Shown piece by piece: positions 23,420 to 29,978 of a stretch of DNA of 31,810 nucleotides. The notes under the pieces are model-generated. The model had not been told where the DNA came from. It worked only from the letters and a program-made list of their open reading frames with translations, and did not search any database. A program made the position numbers and the translations under genes. Within the stretch, counting starts at the first letter, position 1, and every line of letters starts with the position of its first letter. The DNA comes from a virus. The stretch spans positions 1 through 31,810 of IMG/VR virus record IMGVR_UViG_3300002145_000107; one strand, given 5' to 3'.

Positions 23420-23836
23420 CTATAGCCACTCAACTAAAAACGTTTGCCCTGCCTCGATCTGCTTCAACTGCTCGCGGTAATGCTTGGCCACTTCGCCAAT
23501 GCCTTTGGTCTTGCGATAAACCCTGCCGCGGAACGTGTCGTTTGCCGCCTCTTGGAGTAATTCAAAGCGGCCAGATCCTATGCGCTTCTCAAACCATGCC
23601 GAATGCTCAGAAGGATGGCTGCCAAGGTAGGCATGGCACCCGTAGCAAAGCGATGAAGCATTGTCTGGGTGAAACCGAGTGCCCCACTTACCCCGACCAT
23701 GAAAGTGCGAGCAATCTAGCGCCTGCCTTCGGCCTTCTGGGTAGTGGGTACCGCAGCGCTCACAATTCCAGCCGGCCAAGGCACGGATGCACTTAGAAAA
23801 TGCGTCATCTGCAGGTGTTCGTTTAATTGCGCCCAT
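23420..23836 (-). CDS. NinG-like recombination protein (HNH/zinc-finger type)
   Basis: A 138-residue protein with two Cys pairs (Cys25-x2-Cys28, Cys64-x2-Cys67) enclosing DCSHFHGRGKWGTRFHPDNA. This is the NinG (Rap) pattern of H-x-R-G and RF-x-x-DN before the second Cys pair, then an RIG segment (EKRIGSGRFELL). Lambda NinG/Rap is a junction-cleaving endonuclease that helps phage recombination. It lies in the nin-like region directly before the Q-position gene, the same order as in lambda. A general HNH nuclease is the alternative. Confidence 0.7.
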   Translation of the reverse strand: MGAIKRTPADDAFSKCIRALAGWNCERCGTHYPEGRRQALDCSHFHGRGKWGTRFHPDNASSLCYGCHAYLGSHPSEHSAWFEKRIGSGRFELLQEAANDTFRGRVYRKTKGIGEVAKHYREQLKQIEAGQTFLVEWL

Positions 23837-23854
23837 TACATACGGTTCCTTGGT

Positions 23855-24076
23855 TTAGAAATTAGCATCAAGAGCCCCCGCGGATTCTTTGCTTTGAATC
23901 GCTGCATTTGCGGAGCTGCGTTTGTATATCCAAACAACTGAGCCGGCTGGGCAAATAGAACACATGCTACCGTCAGGCATTACGACTTTAATCGACCCGC
24001 CAGCCACCTTTCCCCCGCGCTCGGCTAAGTGGTTTATTTTCTTTTGCTGAATCGCTGTTGTTTTTATCTCGGCCAT
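23855..24076 (-). CDS. Small hypothetical phage protein
   Basis: A 73-residue protein starting MAEIKTTAIQQKKINHLAER at an ATG that overlaps the TGA of the cupin-like gene (TGATG); a GTG one codon upstream is also in frame. It has two Cys (MCSICPAG) and a short beta-like stretch SVVWIYK. No known motif. It is part of the nin-like region, where many small genes of unknown function are found, and its tight coupling supports a real gene. Confidence 0.6.
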   Translation of the reverse strand: MAEIKTTAIQQKKINHLAERGGKVAGGSIKVVMPDGSMCSICPAGSVVWIYKRSSANAAIQSKESAGALDANF

Positions 24077-24513
24077 CACTCACACCCCCCGATCTGCTTG
24101 CCGTCCGGCGTGGTCATTTTTGAGTAGTGAACCGGCCCCTTGGCACACCAGAAATACCAGTCTTTGCGAAAACGTGGACCGGTCAGAAATAGCGTCCAAG
24201 CGGGCCCGTCAGTCAAAATAATACGGTGCTTGAACTTAGCGCTACGAAAAACTGGCCAGCCTCGCGGGATCTTTCGCAAGGTTTCGTAGGTTATTTTCTT
24301 TCCGCGGCACGTCCAAAAGTGGGTCTCGTAAAACTCACTAATTCTGCCACTAAGCAGAAAGGACACTGACGCCCAAGGATGGTCATGAAGGGCTCTGTCA
24401 TCGTCGCTTCCACTGTATTTGTGCAGGTAACAGTTGAAAATCGGATTGCGCGGGATAATGTGCCAGCGCTCCAAATAGTTAACGCCGATTGTTTTACTTG
24501 GCTTAATGCGCAT
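24076..24513 (-). CDS. Cupin-like phage protein
   Basis: A 145-residue protein with a pattern seen in many phages: a YLERWHIIPRNP opening, DRALHDHPWASVSFLLSG with a candidate metal site His-Asp-His, then SAKFKHRIIL and PAWTLFLTGPRFRKDWYFW. This is a double-stranded beta-helix (cupin) arrangement with conserved His residues. The chemistry, if any, is unknown. It is translationally coupled to the NinB-like gene upstream (TAATG) and to the next small gene downstream (TGATG). Confidence 0.65.
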   Translation of the reverse strand: MRIKPSKTIGVNYLERWHIIPRNPIFNCYLHKYSGSDDDRALHDHPWASVSFLLSGRISEFYETHFWTCRGKKITYETLRKIPRGWPVFRSAKFKHRIILTDGPAWTLFLTGPRFRKDWYFWCAKGPVHYSKMTTPDGKQIGGCE

Positions 24514-24980
24514 TAGCTGGCCTCCGGATATTGCTCAATGCCTTTCAGGTCAGGCTCGGTTAATCGCATTCCGAGCCCCGTAAAATGGGTATAAATCGAA
24601 TCAAGGTATCTCACCTTTTGCTTTTTCTTCATTAGTCGCGTCACTGGGAAATCAAACGGCTCCTGCATTAGCTCAAGCTTTGTTTCGTATGGCAGCGGCT
24701 TAAAAATAGCGTCGTAGCGCTCGGCAAAATCTGGGTCTTCTTTCAGGATCACCACGCCAAAGTGAAGCTTGCAAAAGCCCCTATACTCTTCTGCCGTTTT
24801 ATCGCCTTGGCGCTCGGCCTCTTGCATCCAAAGCCTTTGCAATCGGTTTTGGTCTAGGGTTCGCTTTTCATCGACAAACGCCATGCTGCCAGACTGGCCA
24901 TAGAGCTTGCGCTTGGTCGCCTCTTCGGCTGCCAGCTTTACCGCGATAGGGTTTGTCATGTCATAGGTTATTGCGCTCAC
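24513..24980 (-). CDS. NinB-like recombination protein candidate
   Basis: A 155-residue protein. The RTLDQNRLQRLWMQ segment (about 40-53), a helical region (KTAEEYRGFCKLHFGV), and the VTRLMKKKQKVRYLDSIYTHFTGLGMRLTEPD block resemble the NinB/Orf family of phage recombination mediators, which share an 'R..DQN..' start and an 'S.(M)(S)K.E...L...I...(...)G(V).(W).(D)P' end. The match is by pattern only. Start is GTG at 24980, directly after the stop of the preceding gene. Its place in the nin-like region fits. Confidence 0.5.
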   Translation of the reverse strand: MSAITYDMTNPIAVKLAAEEATKRKLYGQSGSMAFVDEKRTLDQNRLQRLWMQEAERQGDKTAEEYRGFCKLHFGVVILKEDPDFAERYDAIFKPLPYETKLELMQEPFDFPVTRLMKKKQKVRYLDSIYTHFTGLGMRLTEPDLKGIEQYPEAS

Positions 24981-25244
24981 TCACACCGCCCCCTTAACCG
25001 CAAACAGCACAGCGCCTTGTCCGTCGTTGTCGGTGCGCTGGGGGTCAAATGTTTTATGGTCAAGCTCTTTGATCGCCCCTTGCCTAACCATCGTCAACAC
25101 CTTGGCGTTAAGCTCGCGACGTGGAATGCCGGTGGCCTTCATCATGTCAATTTTGGTGGCACCGTCTTCGCCATAGCGGCAAATCACCGCATAGATTTTT
25201 TTATAGCCTGGCAACGTGATTGCTGATTTCAGATTTGGCCTCAT
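24981..25244 (-). CDS. Small winged-helix DNA-binding protein
   Basis: An 87-residue protein with a helix-turn-helix type fold suggested by YKKIYAVICRYGEDGATKIDMM, then GIPRRELNAKVLTMVRQGAIKEL, and a C-terminal beta wing. ATG overlaps the stop of the preceding gene (ATGA). It is one of two consecutive winged-helix genes in the early operon. The role (regulation, or assistance in replication) is not known. Confidence 0.6.
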   Translation of the reverse strand: MRPNLKSAITLPGYKKIYAVICRYGEDGATKIDMMKATGIPRRELNAKVLTMVRQGAIKELDHKTFDPQRTDNDGQGAVLFAVKGAV

Positions 25245-25501
25245 GCTGCAACCCCTCCACTTGCTTCAATATCAACGCACTTGTATTTTTCAAGTATTCC
25301 CATTGCTGGTTTGCCGGTGTGCTCAACGTAGGTAATCGCCGCGGCGCGCTCCTCAAAATGCGCTTTATGCTCGCGAGACAATCCCTTGCGGTCCCCTTTG
25401 CTTTTGAGCTCTGCACGTATGCGAAACAGGCCGGCTTCGTGTGCGTGGCGTGATAGCCTAGCCAGCGCTGGCCCCGCTACTTGATAATCAATTTTGCTCA
25501 T
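25241..25501 (-). CDS. Hypothetical phage protein
   Basis: An 86-residue protein starting MSKIDYQVAGPALARLSRHA at an ATG overlapping the TGA of the preceding gene (ATGA). It is basic and helical with Arg/Lys/His-rich parts (ELKSKGDRKGLSREHKAHFEER). It has no motif I recognise. It lies between two winged-helix genes and is coupled to both, so it is a real early gene of unknown function. Confidence 0.6.
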   Translation of the reverse strand: MSKIDYQVAGPALARLSRHAHEAGLFRIRAELKSKGDRKGLSREHKAHFEERAAAITYVEHTGKPAMGILEKYKCVDIEASGGVAA

Positions 25502-25815
25502 GCGCTTAGCTCCAGATGCCCCGGCAACCATAGCCGCGACATAATCAATCTGGGGGGAATGCAGCTCTCGGTAGGCTCCAAACCGATTAGCTGCGCTGGC
25601 GGCTTTAGGCTTGTGTAAAACGTCGTGGTTGAGCGATCCGGCCTGTCAGCCAAAATCTTTCCTTGGTCGACTAAGACGGCAAGGCGAGCGTAAATAATGC
25701 TTTTTTCCTTGCTGATGCCCGCCGCAATATCCTTGGCGCAGCACTTCGGGTTCTCAGCAATAAACCGATGAATCTCGGTTTCTGCGTTCGTTCTGCAAAT
25801 CTCTTTCTGGTTCAT
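25498..25815 (-). CDS. Winged-helix DNA-binding protein
   Basis: A 105-residue protein with a clear winged-helix pattern: ETEIHRFIAENPKCCAKDIAAGISKEKSI, then IIYARLAVLVDQGKIL and a beta wing (RSTTTFYTSL). The C-terminal 30 residues are irregular. It has a GGAGG ribosome site and ATG start, 10 bases after the P-like gene, and probably belongs to the early operon. Regulator or replication accessory are both possible. Confidence 0.65.
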   Translation of the reverse strand: MNQKEICRTNAETEIHRFIAENPKCCAKDIAAGISKEKSIIYARLAVLVDQGKILADRPDRSTTTFYTSLKPPAQLIGLEPTESCIPPRLIMSRLWLPGHLELSA

Positions 25816-25825
25816 GCTGCCTCCG

Positions 25826-26494
25826 TTACGCTTCGGTTTTATTGTCGATAACGCTAGAAATTAGCGCCGATATTTTCGCCACACCATTTGGACAGGGCTT
25901 TGCGGCCTGCGCGGTATCGGGATCGTATGGCGGTTCAATCAAATATTTATGGCGAGGTGTCTGCTCGATCATTCGCGCCCTGCGGCGGGTTTGCTCGGCA
26001 TTGCGCGGCGCCGACATACCTAGGCGCAAAGGGGCGCCAACATCGACGTTGTACTTGAGCAAGATGCTGATTTCGTGGTCTGTGTATTCGCCGCTGTTAA
26101 CGCGAGACTTCCACTCAGGCAGCATCAGCAAGCACTCTTCGGCCCGCTGTTTGAGATACCAGGGGTCGCCTCGGTCTAAATCCCAAGAACCGATCTTGAT
26201 ACGGGACAAAACACCTAGCGGGCTTTGCGCTAGCCGCGCCTCAGAAATAATTTGATCTGGAGTAATCGTGCCGCCTTCCAAAAGCTCGATCAGGTCAGCC
26301 ACCTTGGGATAAAACTGGCCAGACTTGGTTTGCTGGATATGCAGACTTACCGCCTCTTGAATTTGATTAAACTCAAAGCGCTCAAGCGCGTGGAAATACA
26401 TTTTCAGCGCGGTTACCGAGAGCAAATCGCGCTGGTAGTATTCGCTTGTCGCGTCCATCAGGTCTTTGAATTTGCGTCTATCCGACTTATCCAT
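25826..26494 (-). CDS. Replication protein in the P position (helicase-loader candidate)
   Basis: A 222-residue protein. The N-terminal half, FKDLMDATSEYYQRDLLS, LKMYFHALERFEFNQIQEAVSLHI and GQFYPKVADLIELLEGG, matches a pattern seen in phage helicase-loader or DUF6475-type proteins ('..FY..L..(..)..I..A...H......G.F.P...D...'). The second half is basic and less ordered (SAPRNAEQTRRRARMIEQ). It overlaps the replication initiator gene by eight bases and follows it, like lambda P after O. It may deliver the host DnaB-type helicase to the origin. Pattern and order support this. Confidence 0.6.
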   Translation of the reverse strand: MDKSDRRKFKDLMDATSEYYQRDLLSVTALKMYFHALERFEFNQIQEAVSLHIQQTKSGQFYPKVADLIELLEGGTITPDQIISEARLAQSPLGVLSRIKIGSWDLDRGDPWYLKQRAEECLLMLPEWKSRVNSGEYTDHEISILLKYNVDVGAPLRLGMSAPRNAEQTRRRARMIEQTPRHKYLIEPPYDPDTAQAAKPCPNGVAKISALISSVIDNKTEA

Positions 26495-27311
26495 TCACCA
26501 CCTCGCCTTCAAAAAAATCGCCGTTGTTTTCGTTTTCAAGCCAGTTGTCTAGGCCGTTGCTGTCTCGTGGATACTTGGCGCCACCACGCGGCACCCCTGC
26601 GCCCTTGCCGCTTGTAGTCCAGCTGTATTCAAACCCACGCCAGTTTCGTGTCACACACTCAGCAAGGCATTCGTCAACGGTCATCCCCGCACCAACAGCG
26701 ACGTGAAGCTCTTTGGAAAAGCGGTTGATAACGGTCTGGCTGATATTGGCCTTCTGGCGTTTGCGCATAGCCACCCAGTCAGCAAGCGTTTGCTCTGACG
26801 GCATTTGCGGCCAAGATGAGAAATCAAGCGGCGGATTTTTTACCTGCGACCGAACGGGCGCAGTAGTATTATTCTTTACATTCTTATCATTCTTTACTTC
26901 TTTACATTCTTCTAGTGTTGTCGCTGGCTTGTTGCTTTGCCTGTCGTTTGCCTGCGGTTTGCCTGTCTCTTTGCCTGCGGTTTGACTGTCGCTGTCTTGG
27001 TAGTCGTCGTAGTTAGTTATTGAAATTATTGAGAATTTATTTGTTTTTTGCCTGTCGATCATTTGATTATTTTCTAACAGCTTTATGAGCCGTCTTAACT
27101 TGGAAATGCTGATTTTGCTTGTCGCTGAAAACGCCTCTAAACCGAACACAAATTGACCACGTTTTACCGTTATCAAGGCACCGTTAAACATCTTCGTTTT
27201 GTCTGAATGATTCGCGTTAAGCAGCATAGTCATCCACGCCTTGAAGAACTCTGGGTCTTCAAAAATCCAGTGATCTTGGATAGCTCTATGCAATTTGATC
27301 CAACCAGCCAT
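26487..27311 (-). CDS. Replication initiator in the O position (phage replisome organiser/DnaD-like)
   Basis: A 274-residue protein starting MAGWIKLHRAIQDHWIFEDP, then FKAWMTMLLNANHSDKTKMFNG and ITVKRGQFVFGLEAFS, the well-known N-terminal winged-helix domain of phage replication initiators. A Lys/Asn/Thr-rich linker follows (about residues 110-160), encoded by a repeat-bearing DNA stretch (26872-26911). The C-terminal part (LADWVAMRKRQKANIS, GMTVDECLAECVTRNWRGFEY) resembles DnaD-like or helicase-interacting domains. It likely binds the origin, possibly within its own gene as in lambda. It follows the CII-like gene in the early operon, with a divergent small gene in between. Confidence 0.75.
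   Translation of the reverse strand: MAGWIKLHRAIQDHWIFEDPEFFKAWMTMLLNANHSDKTKMFNGALITVKRGQFVFGLEAFSATSKISISKLRRLIKLLENNQMIDRQKTNKFSIISITNYDDYQDSDSQTAGKETGKPQANDRQSNKPATTLEECKEVKNDKNVKNNTTAPVRSQVKNPPLDFSSWPQMPSEQTLADWVAMRKRQKANISQTVINRFSKELHVAVGAGMTVDECLAECVTRNWRGFEYSWTTSGKGAGVPRGGAKYPRDSNGLDNWLENENNGDFFEGEVVNG
26872..26911 (-). repeat. Iteron-like direct repeats inside the replication initiator gene; origin candidate
   Basis: On the minus strand AAGAATGTAAAGAA occurs twice (26898-26911 and 26872-26885), with a third GTAAAGAA between (26890-26897). They lie in the A/T-rich linker-coding part of the initiator gene. In lambda the origin iterons lie in the middle of O. The same DNA also codes a simple Lys/Asn linker, which could produce such repeats by itself. 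Confidence 0.4.
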
Positions 27312-27342
27312 TACTTAACCCGCTTTAACCGTGTTATTGAAT

Positions 27343-27352
27343 TTAAAGAGCG
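27343..27352 (-). promoter_or_regulatory. boxA-like antitermination element upstream of the replication initiator gene
   Basis: The minus strand reads CGCTCTTTAA, very close to the NusB/NusE-binding boxA of rRNA leaders and lambda nut sites. It lies 31 bases before the initiator ATG. Short inverted repeats upstream (about 27360-27410) could serve as a boxB-like hairpin, but no clear partner stem is seen. Confidence 0.4.
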
Positions 27353-27513
27353 GTAGCCCGCAAGCCTCACAACTTCCCATGTGACGGGTTTTCTCTTATG
27401 GTTGAGGTGCGAACAACAACCGAGAGAAACTTTCATGCCGACCTTCTTCTTAAAAATCCACCGCCAACCCAGACGCCAACAACAAAATAAATCACCGGCT
27501 GAAGGTATCTAAA

Positions 27514-27882
27514 ATGGCCCCAGATACTTTTTGGCAGCTCATCTCCATTGCCACTTTCTTTATCGGTGTTCTTGTCGGCCACTGGCTCGCTATCGGCAGA
27601 GATAAAAGGAATGACTTCAACGCTTTGGCCCCGCAATTGGCGATCAAGGTCGGCAGGCATCAAAACTTTATCGGCGATGAAGTGGTGTTTGCTTTGCGCA
27701 TATGCCCGTGGAATATCAAGCGCAGGCTGCGCAAGGCAATTGACCGATACTTGAGCGCAAAAGCCGAATACCAGCCCCAAGGGCAAGACCCTGTAACGGG
27801 TGAGCTGCTTTATCCTGAAAGCAATCTCCCTGCGCTTCAGGATGCGGCTAGGGATTTGGTCGATATTCTTGGTAGACGCTAA
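27514..27882 (+). CDS. Small membrane-anchored phage protein, encoded against the early operon
   Basis: A 122-residue protein with one N-terminal membrane segment (FWQLISIATFFIGVLVGHWLAI) followed by GRDKRNDFNALA, a pattern seen in small phage inner-membrane proteins ('GH.(L)(A)IGRD(K)R.(E)FN'). The cytoplasmic part is basic then acidic, and ends ALQDAARDLVDILGRR. Start: ATG with AAGG eight to nine bases upstream. It points rightward between the CII-like and replication genes, both leftward, so early transcripts run antisense through it. Function unknown. An overlapping minus-strand frame (27433-27888) is less protein-like. Confidence 0.65.
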   Translation: MAPDTFWQLISIATFFIGVLVGHWLAIGRDKRNDFNALAPQLAIKVGRHQNFIGDEVVFALRICPWNIKRRLRKAIDRYLSAKAEYQPQGQDPVTGELLYPESNLPALQDAARDLVDILGRR

Positions 27883-27887
27883 AGGCA

Positions 27888-28214
27888 TTACGCAGCCGCC
27901 TTTAATCTCGCCAATTCTTTTTCAAGCTCCGCGATCCGGTCATGCTCGGTAAGGTATTTTTCAACTAGGTAAAGCACTGGGCTTGTGTCGCCAGTGACGG
28001 CAATAAACTTCTCAAGGTCGTCTAGAGTGAATCGCTGCGAGTCGTCAGGGGATTGGGTGCACTTTCGCGCCAATGTCGACGGTGAATAATCCATATCAGC
28101 GGCAATCGACTTCTGAGGTCTGCCCTGCTTATGAACCTGGCTCGAAACATACTCTCGGCAGCTACCGAACGAGTCAGTAAGGCCTTTATCAAAGTTGAGC
28201 GTTATCTGATCCAT
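27888..28214 (-). CDS. CII-like transcriptional regulator
   Basis: A 108-residue protein with a helix-turn-helix region (RPQKSIAADMDYSPSTLARKC), then QRFTLDDLEKFIAVTGDTSPVLYLVEKYL, as in the phage CII regulatory family (Phage_CII_CP76 type), and a C-terminal coiled coil (RIAELEKELARLKAAA). Lambda CII activates repressor and integrase promoters to favour lysogeny; this distinct CII family is thought to act likewise. It follows the Cro-like gene and a tR1-like terminator, the lambda order. ATG with GAGGTG ten bases upstream. Confidence 0.72.
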   Translation of the reverse strand: MDQITLNFDKGLTDSFGSCREYVSSQVHKQGRPQKSIAADMDYSPSTLARKCTQSPDDSQRFTLDDLEKFIAVTGDTSPVLYLVEKYLTEHDRIAELEKELARLKAAA

Positions 28215-28236
28215 CTTTTTGCTTCACCTCGTTTCA

Positions 28237-28252
28237 TGTAGTTTCACCTACA
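28237..28252. promoter_or_regulatory. Short palindrome in front of the CII-like gene
   Basis: TGTAG, six bases, CTACA forms a perfect inverted repeat between the tR1-like terminator and the CII-like ribosome site. It could be a regulator site or an mRNA hairpin controlling translation. Nothing else supports it. Confidence 0.3.
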
Positions 28253-28265
28253 AAAAATGGACAAT

Positions 28266-28291
28266 AAAAAACCCCAGCACGAATGCGGGGC
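28266..28291 (-). terminator. Intrinsic terminator between Cro-like and CII-like genes (tR1-like)
   Basis: On the minus strand CCCC-GCA, loop TTCG, TGC-T-GGGG (one bulged base) is followed by TTTTTT. It starts directly at the end of the Cro-like gene. Its place equals that of lambda tR1, which limits expression of CII and replication genes. Confidence 0.75.
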
Positions 28292-28534
28292 TTAGGCGGC
28301 TTGGGTGGGTTCGCCGAAAATATCTGGGCGTAAGTCGTAACGGGTTACTTGAGCTTTTGTAGCCACCTCGATTGGCAAGCAGTGATGCCCTGGCACTGGC
28401 TTTAGGCCCGTATACCAATGGCTAACTTGCGCTTGCTTTACTTTCCGATCATCGGTGCTGATCGCTTCAGCGAATGCTGTTTGAGAATCGAAAAGATCTA
28501 CAGCGGCTTGAATTGGGGTTTTTTCATCGTTCAC
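28292..28534 (-). CDS. Cro/YdaS-like regulator
   Basis: An 80-residue HTH protein of the YdaS/Cro type: AAVDLFDSQTAFAEAISTDD, then VKQAQVSHWYTGLKPVPGHH with the recognition helix, and a C-terminal VTRYDLRPDIFGEP segment, which is the usual ending of this family. It is the first gene of the leftward early operon and lies just after the left operator cluster, opposite to the repressor. It should oppose the repressor at the shared operators. Start: GTG at 28534 with AGGAG nine bases upstream. Confidence 0.8.
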   Translation of the reverse strand: MNDEKTPIQAAVDLFDSQTAFAEAISTDDRKVKQAQVSHWYTGLKPVPGHHCLPIEVATKAQVTRYDLRPDIFGEPTQAA

Positions 28535-28567
28535 ACCAGAGCTCTCCTAGGCGTTAATCATAGGAGA

Positions 28568-28596
28568 ATATTACTAGCGGTATTATTTTAAGTCAA
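28568..28596 (-). promoter_or_regulatory. Leftward early promoter (pR-like)
   Basis: On the minus strand TTGACT (28591-28596), 17 bases, TAATAT (28568-28573). The spacer and -10 box overlap operator OR1 and the -35 box meets OR2, so repressor binding would block it. It drives the Cro-like gene and the early operon. Confidence 0.65.
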
Positions 28597-28631
28597 TACC
28601 GCCGGTAGTTGTTAATATTATTAGCGGTATT
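28570..28631. promoter_or_regulatory. Left operator cluster (OR-like), three 15-bp operators
   Basis: ATTACTAGCGGTATT (28570-28584), AATACCGCCGGTAGT (28595-28609) and ATTATTAGCGGTATT (28617-28631) are variants of the palindrome AATACCRSCGGTATT, spaced 25 and 22 bases centre to centre. They fill the gap between the divergent Cro-like and repressor genes. The third copy ends just before the repressor start, suggesting autoregulation. Confidence 0.75.
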
Positions 28632-28644
28632 CAAAATGCGTTAT

Positions 28645-29043
28645 ATGAACATCGACGCCCGAAAAAAAGAACTATCCCCCGAGGATAAAGCCATATGCGC
28701 TAATTTGCGTAGAATATGGGACGCAAAAAAGAAAGTGCTAGGCCTATCTCAACTACAAGCCGCTCAGCACCTCGGTATTACCCAGGGCGCCATCAGTCAT
28801 CAACTCCAAGGCCGCAACGCACTCCATACGGATGCGATAATTCAGTGGGCAGAGCTACTGCAATGTAGTGAGCAGGACATTGATCCGAATCGGCAATACT
28901 TTTCTGGTAGCGGTAATGCTCAAGTGCAGCGAGAAATTTCTGAGATTCTTGAACGCGTAGGCCCGAAAAATCAGACGGCTGTAATGGCGATGCTTCGCAC
29001 GTATGTGGCTGAGTTAACTCGTCAAGACGACGCAAAAAATTAA
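28645..29043 (+). CDS. CI-like repressor, short form without peptidase domain
   Basis: A 132-residue protein with a Cro/CI-type HTH (GLSQLQAAQHLGITQGAISHQLQG, about residues 33-56) and a helical C-terminus (QREISEILERVGPKNQTAVM, then MLRTYVAELTRQDD). Full CI-type repressors are over 200 residues and carry an S24 autocleavage domain; none fits here. No Shine-Dalgarno site precedes either ATG (28636 or 28645). A -10-like CAAAAT at 28632-28637 would place the transcript start near 28645, so the message may be leaderless, as in lambda cI. It faces the Cro-like gene across the operator cluster. Confidence 0.75.
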   Translation: MNIDARKKELSPEDKAICANLRRIWDAKKKVLGLSQLQAAQHLGITQGAISHQLQGRNALHTDAIIQWAELLQCSEQDIDPNRQYFSGSGNAQVQREISEILERVGPKNQTAVMAMLRTYVAELTRQDDAKN

Positions 29044-29104
29044 GAAAGTCGCGCTGTTCGGAATCACTCATGAGCGCGAGGGTTTGTTTTAACATTTTGT
29101 CCAT
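28793..29104 (-). CDS. Candidate SOS-controlled small protein, antisense to the repressor gene
   Basis: A 103-codon frame from an ATG preceded by AGAGG at good spacing. The first 20 codons lie outside the repressor gene and encode an amphipathic helix (MLKQTLALMSDSEQRDFLNF). The rest overlaps the repressor 3' part by 251 bases on the other strand, so it may partly be a shadow frame. Upstream is a leftward promoter whose spacer is filled by a LexA box (29161-29190), with a leader of about 50 bases. Induction could make an antirepressor protein or an antisense RNA. Only the promoter geometry, the ribosome site and the N-terminus support it. Confidence 0.4.
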   Translation of the reverse strand: MDKMLKQTLALMSDSEQRDFLNFLRRLDELTQPHTCEASPLQPSDFSGLRVQESQKFLAALEHYRYQKSIADSDQCPAHYIAVALPTELSHPYGVRCGLGVDD

Positions 29105-29160
29105 ATCCACCTCTGCTCGCTGGTGCTTAATCTAAAGCCATTAAATCAGCGGGGATTGAA

Positions 29161-29190
29161 AGACTACTGTATGGAAATACAGTTAGTCAA
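29161..29190 (-). promoter_or_regulatory. Leftward promoter TTGACT-18-TAGTCT with LexA box in the spacer
   Basis: On the minus strand TTGACT (29185-29190) and TAGTCT (29161-29166) are separated by exactly the 18 bases that hold the SOS box. LexA bound there would shut the promoter. A rightward promoter is also possible: TTGAAA (29156-29161), 16 bases, TACAGT (29178-29183), leading to the gene at 29301. Direction is not decided by sequence. Confidence 0.5.
29167..29182. promoter_or_regulatory. LexA (SOS) box
   Basis: CTGT, eight bases (ATGGAAAT), ACAG, with TA just before, is close to the E. coli-type consensus TACTGTATATATATACAGTA. Inverted flanks (GACTA/TAGTC) extend the symmetry. It lies in the 197-base gap between the leftward candidate ORF and the gene at 29301. 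Confidence 0.7.
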
Positions 29191-29300
29191 TATTGATTTT
29201 TAGCGCTACATGCGCCACCAGTTGCTAACGTGTCACAAGTAAAAACGGTGTCAAATTAGGGCGCGCCCAGGAAAAACCCTTTAAAGACAAAGGATTGGCT

Positions 29301-29891
29301 ATGACTAAACCATGGATAGGAACAAAGGCATCTGATGATATGGCTGCAAGGCAAGAAGGCACGATAAACGCTATCTTAACAGGCGAACAAAAAGAATTTT
29401 GGGGCGACGAGATATTAGCGCTTGAAGATGATTCTGAAGCCAGGTACCAACTATCCTTAAATTACTTACCTTTGCCCGGTGCTTTTTTTCAGGCCGCTAG
29501 AGCCATGAGAGATGTAGTCAAAGCAAAAAGGAAGCTCAAGGAGAGCTACAAGGATGAGCTAACTAAGATCTACTGGCTAGCGGTAATATCTTCTTATGGT
29601 CTGCCGCGATCTAAACGCGCAGACACGGTGGGTTTTAATATTTTCGAGATAACCCCTGCGGAATCTCTTTTTTCACTGGATTTATCCTACAAAAAGTTTG
29701 GCTATGAAAAATTAACCCTGCTTACTGCTACTGATAAAAAGTGGATTATTGAGGCGTGGGGGGACAACAAGCGTCATTCAACCCTAAATTCTTCGGCAAA
29801 AGCTCTTTGGAGAGAAGCTGAAAATAGATACATAAAAGCCCAAAAGGATCGATGGGACGACATTTTTAAGCCAGAAAACTACTCTAAGTGA
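29301..29891 (+). CDS. Hypothetical protein in the rexA-like position (lysogenic cargo candidate)
   Basis: A 196-residue protein (MTKPWIGTKASDDMAARQEG) with AAGGA seven bases before ATG 29301. It is soluble, helical and rich in Lys, Trp and Tyr (IYWLAVISSYGLPRSKR, KKWIIEAWGDNKRHSTL). I know no family for it. It lies between the repressor and the right operator cluster, in the repressor's direction, where lambda has rexA. It may be expressed in the lysogen, with the SOS box region as a possible extra promoter. A superinfection-exclusion or defence role is plausible but rests only on position. Confidence 0.7.
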   Translation: MTKPWIGTKASDDMAARQEGTINAILTGEQKEFWGDEILALEDDSEARYQLSLNYLPLPGAFFQAARAMRDVVKAKRKLKESYKDELTKIYWLAVISSYGLPRSKRADTVGFNIFEITPAESLFSLDLSYKKFGYEKLTLLTATDKKWIIEAWGDNKRHSTLNSSAKALWREAENRYIKAQKDRWDDIFKPENYSK

Positions 29892-29978
29892 TGCACTAGA
29901 CCCTAGATCCAAGGAGAGGTGGTATTGGATACGCTTATTGATTTGGATTTATCTTGACGGAGATACAGGAGCAGTAGG

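Noticed and set aside
27433-27888. Minus-strand frame of 151 codons opposite the small membrane-protein gene
   Set aside because: It starts with TAATG coupling and has hydrophobic stretches, but the plus-strand frame carries a recognisable phage membrane-protein motif and a better ribosome site. Kept only as an alternative.
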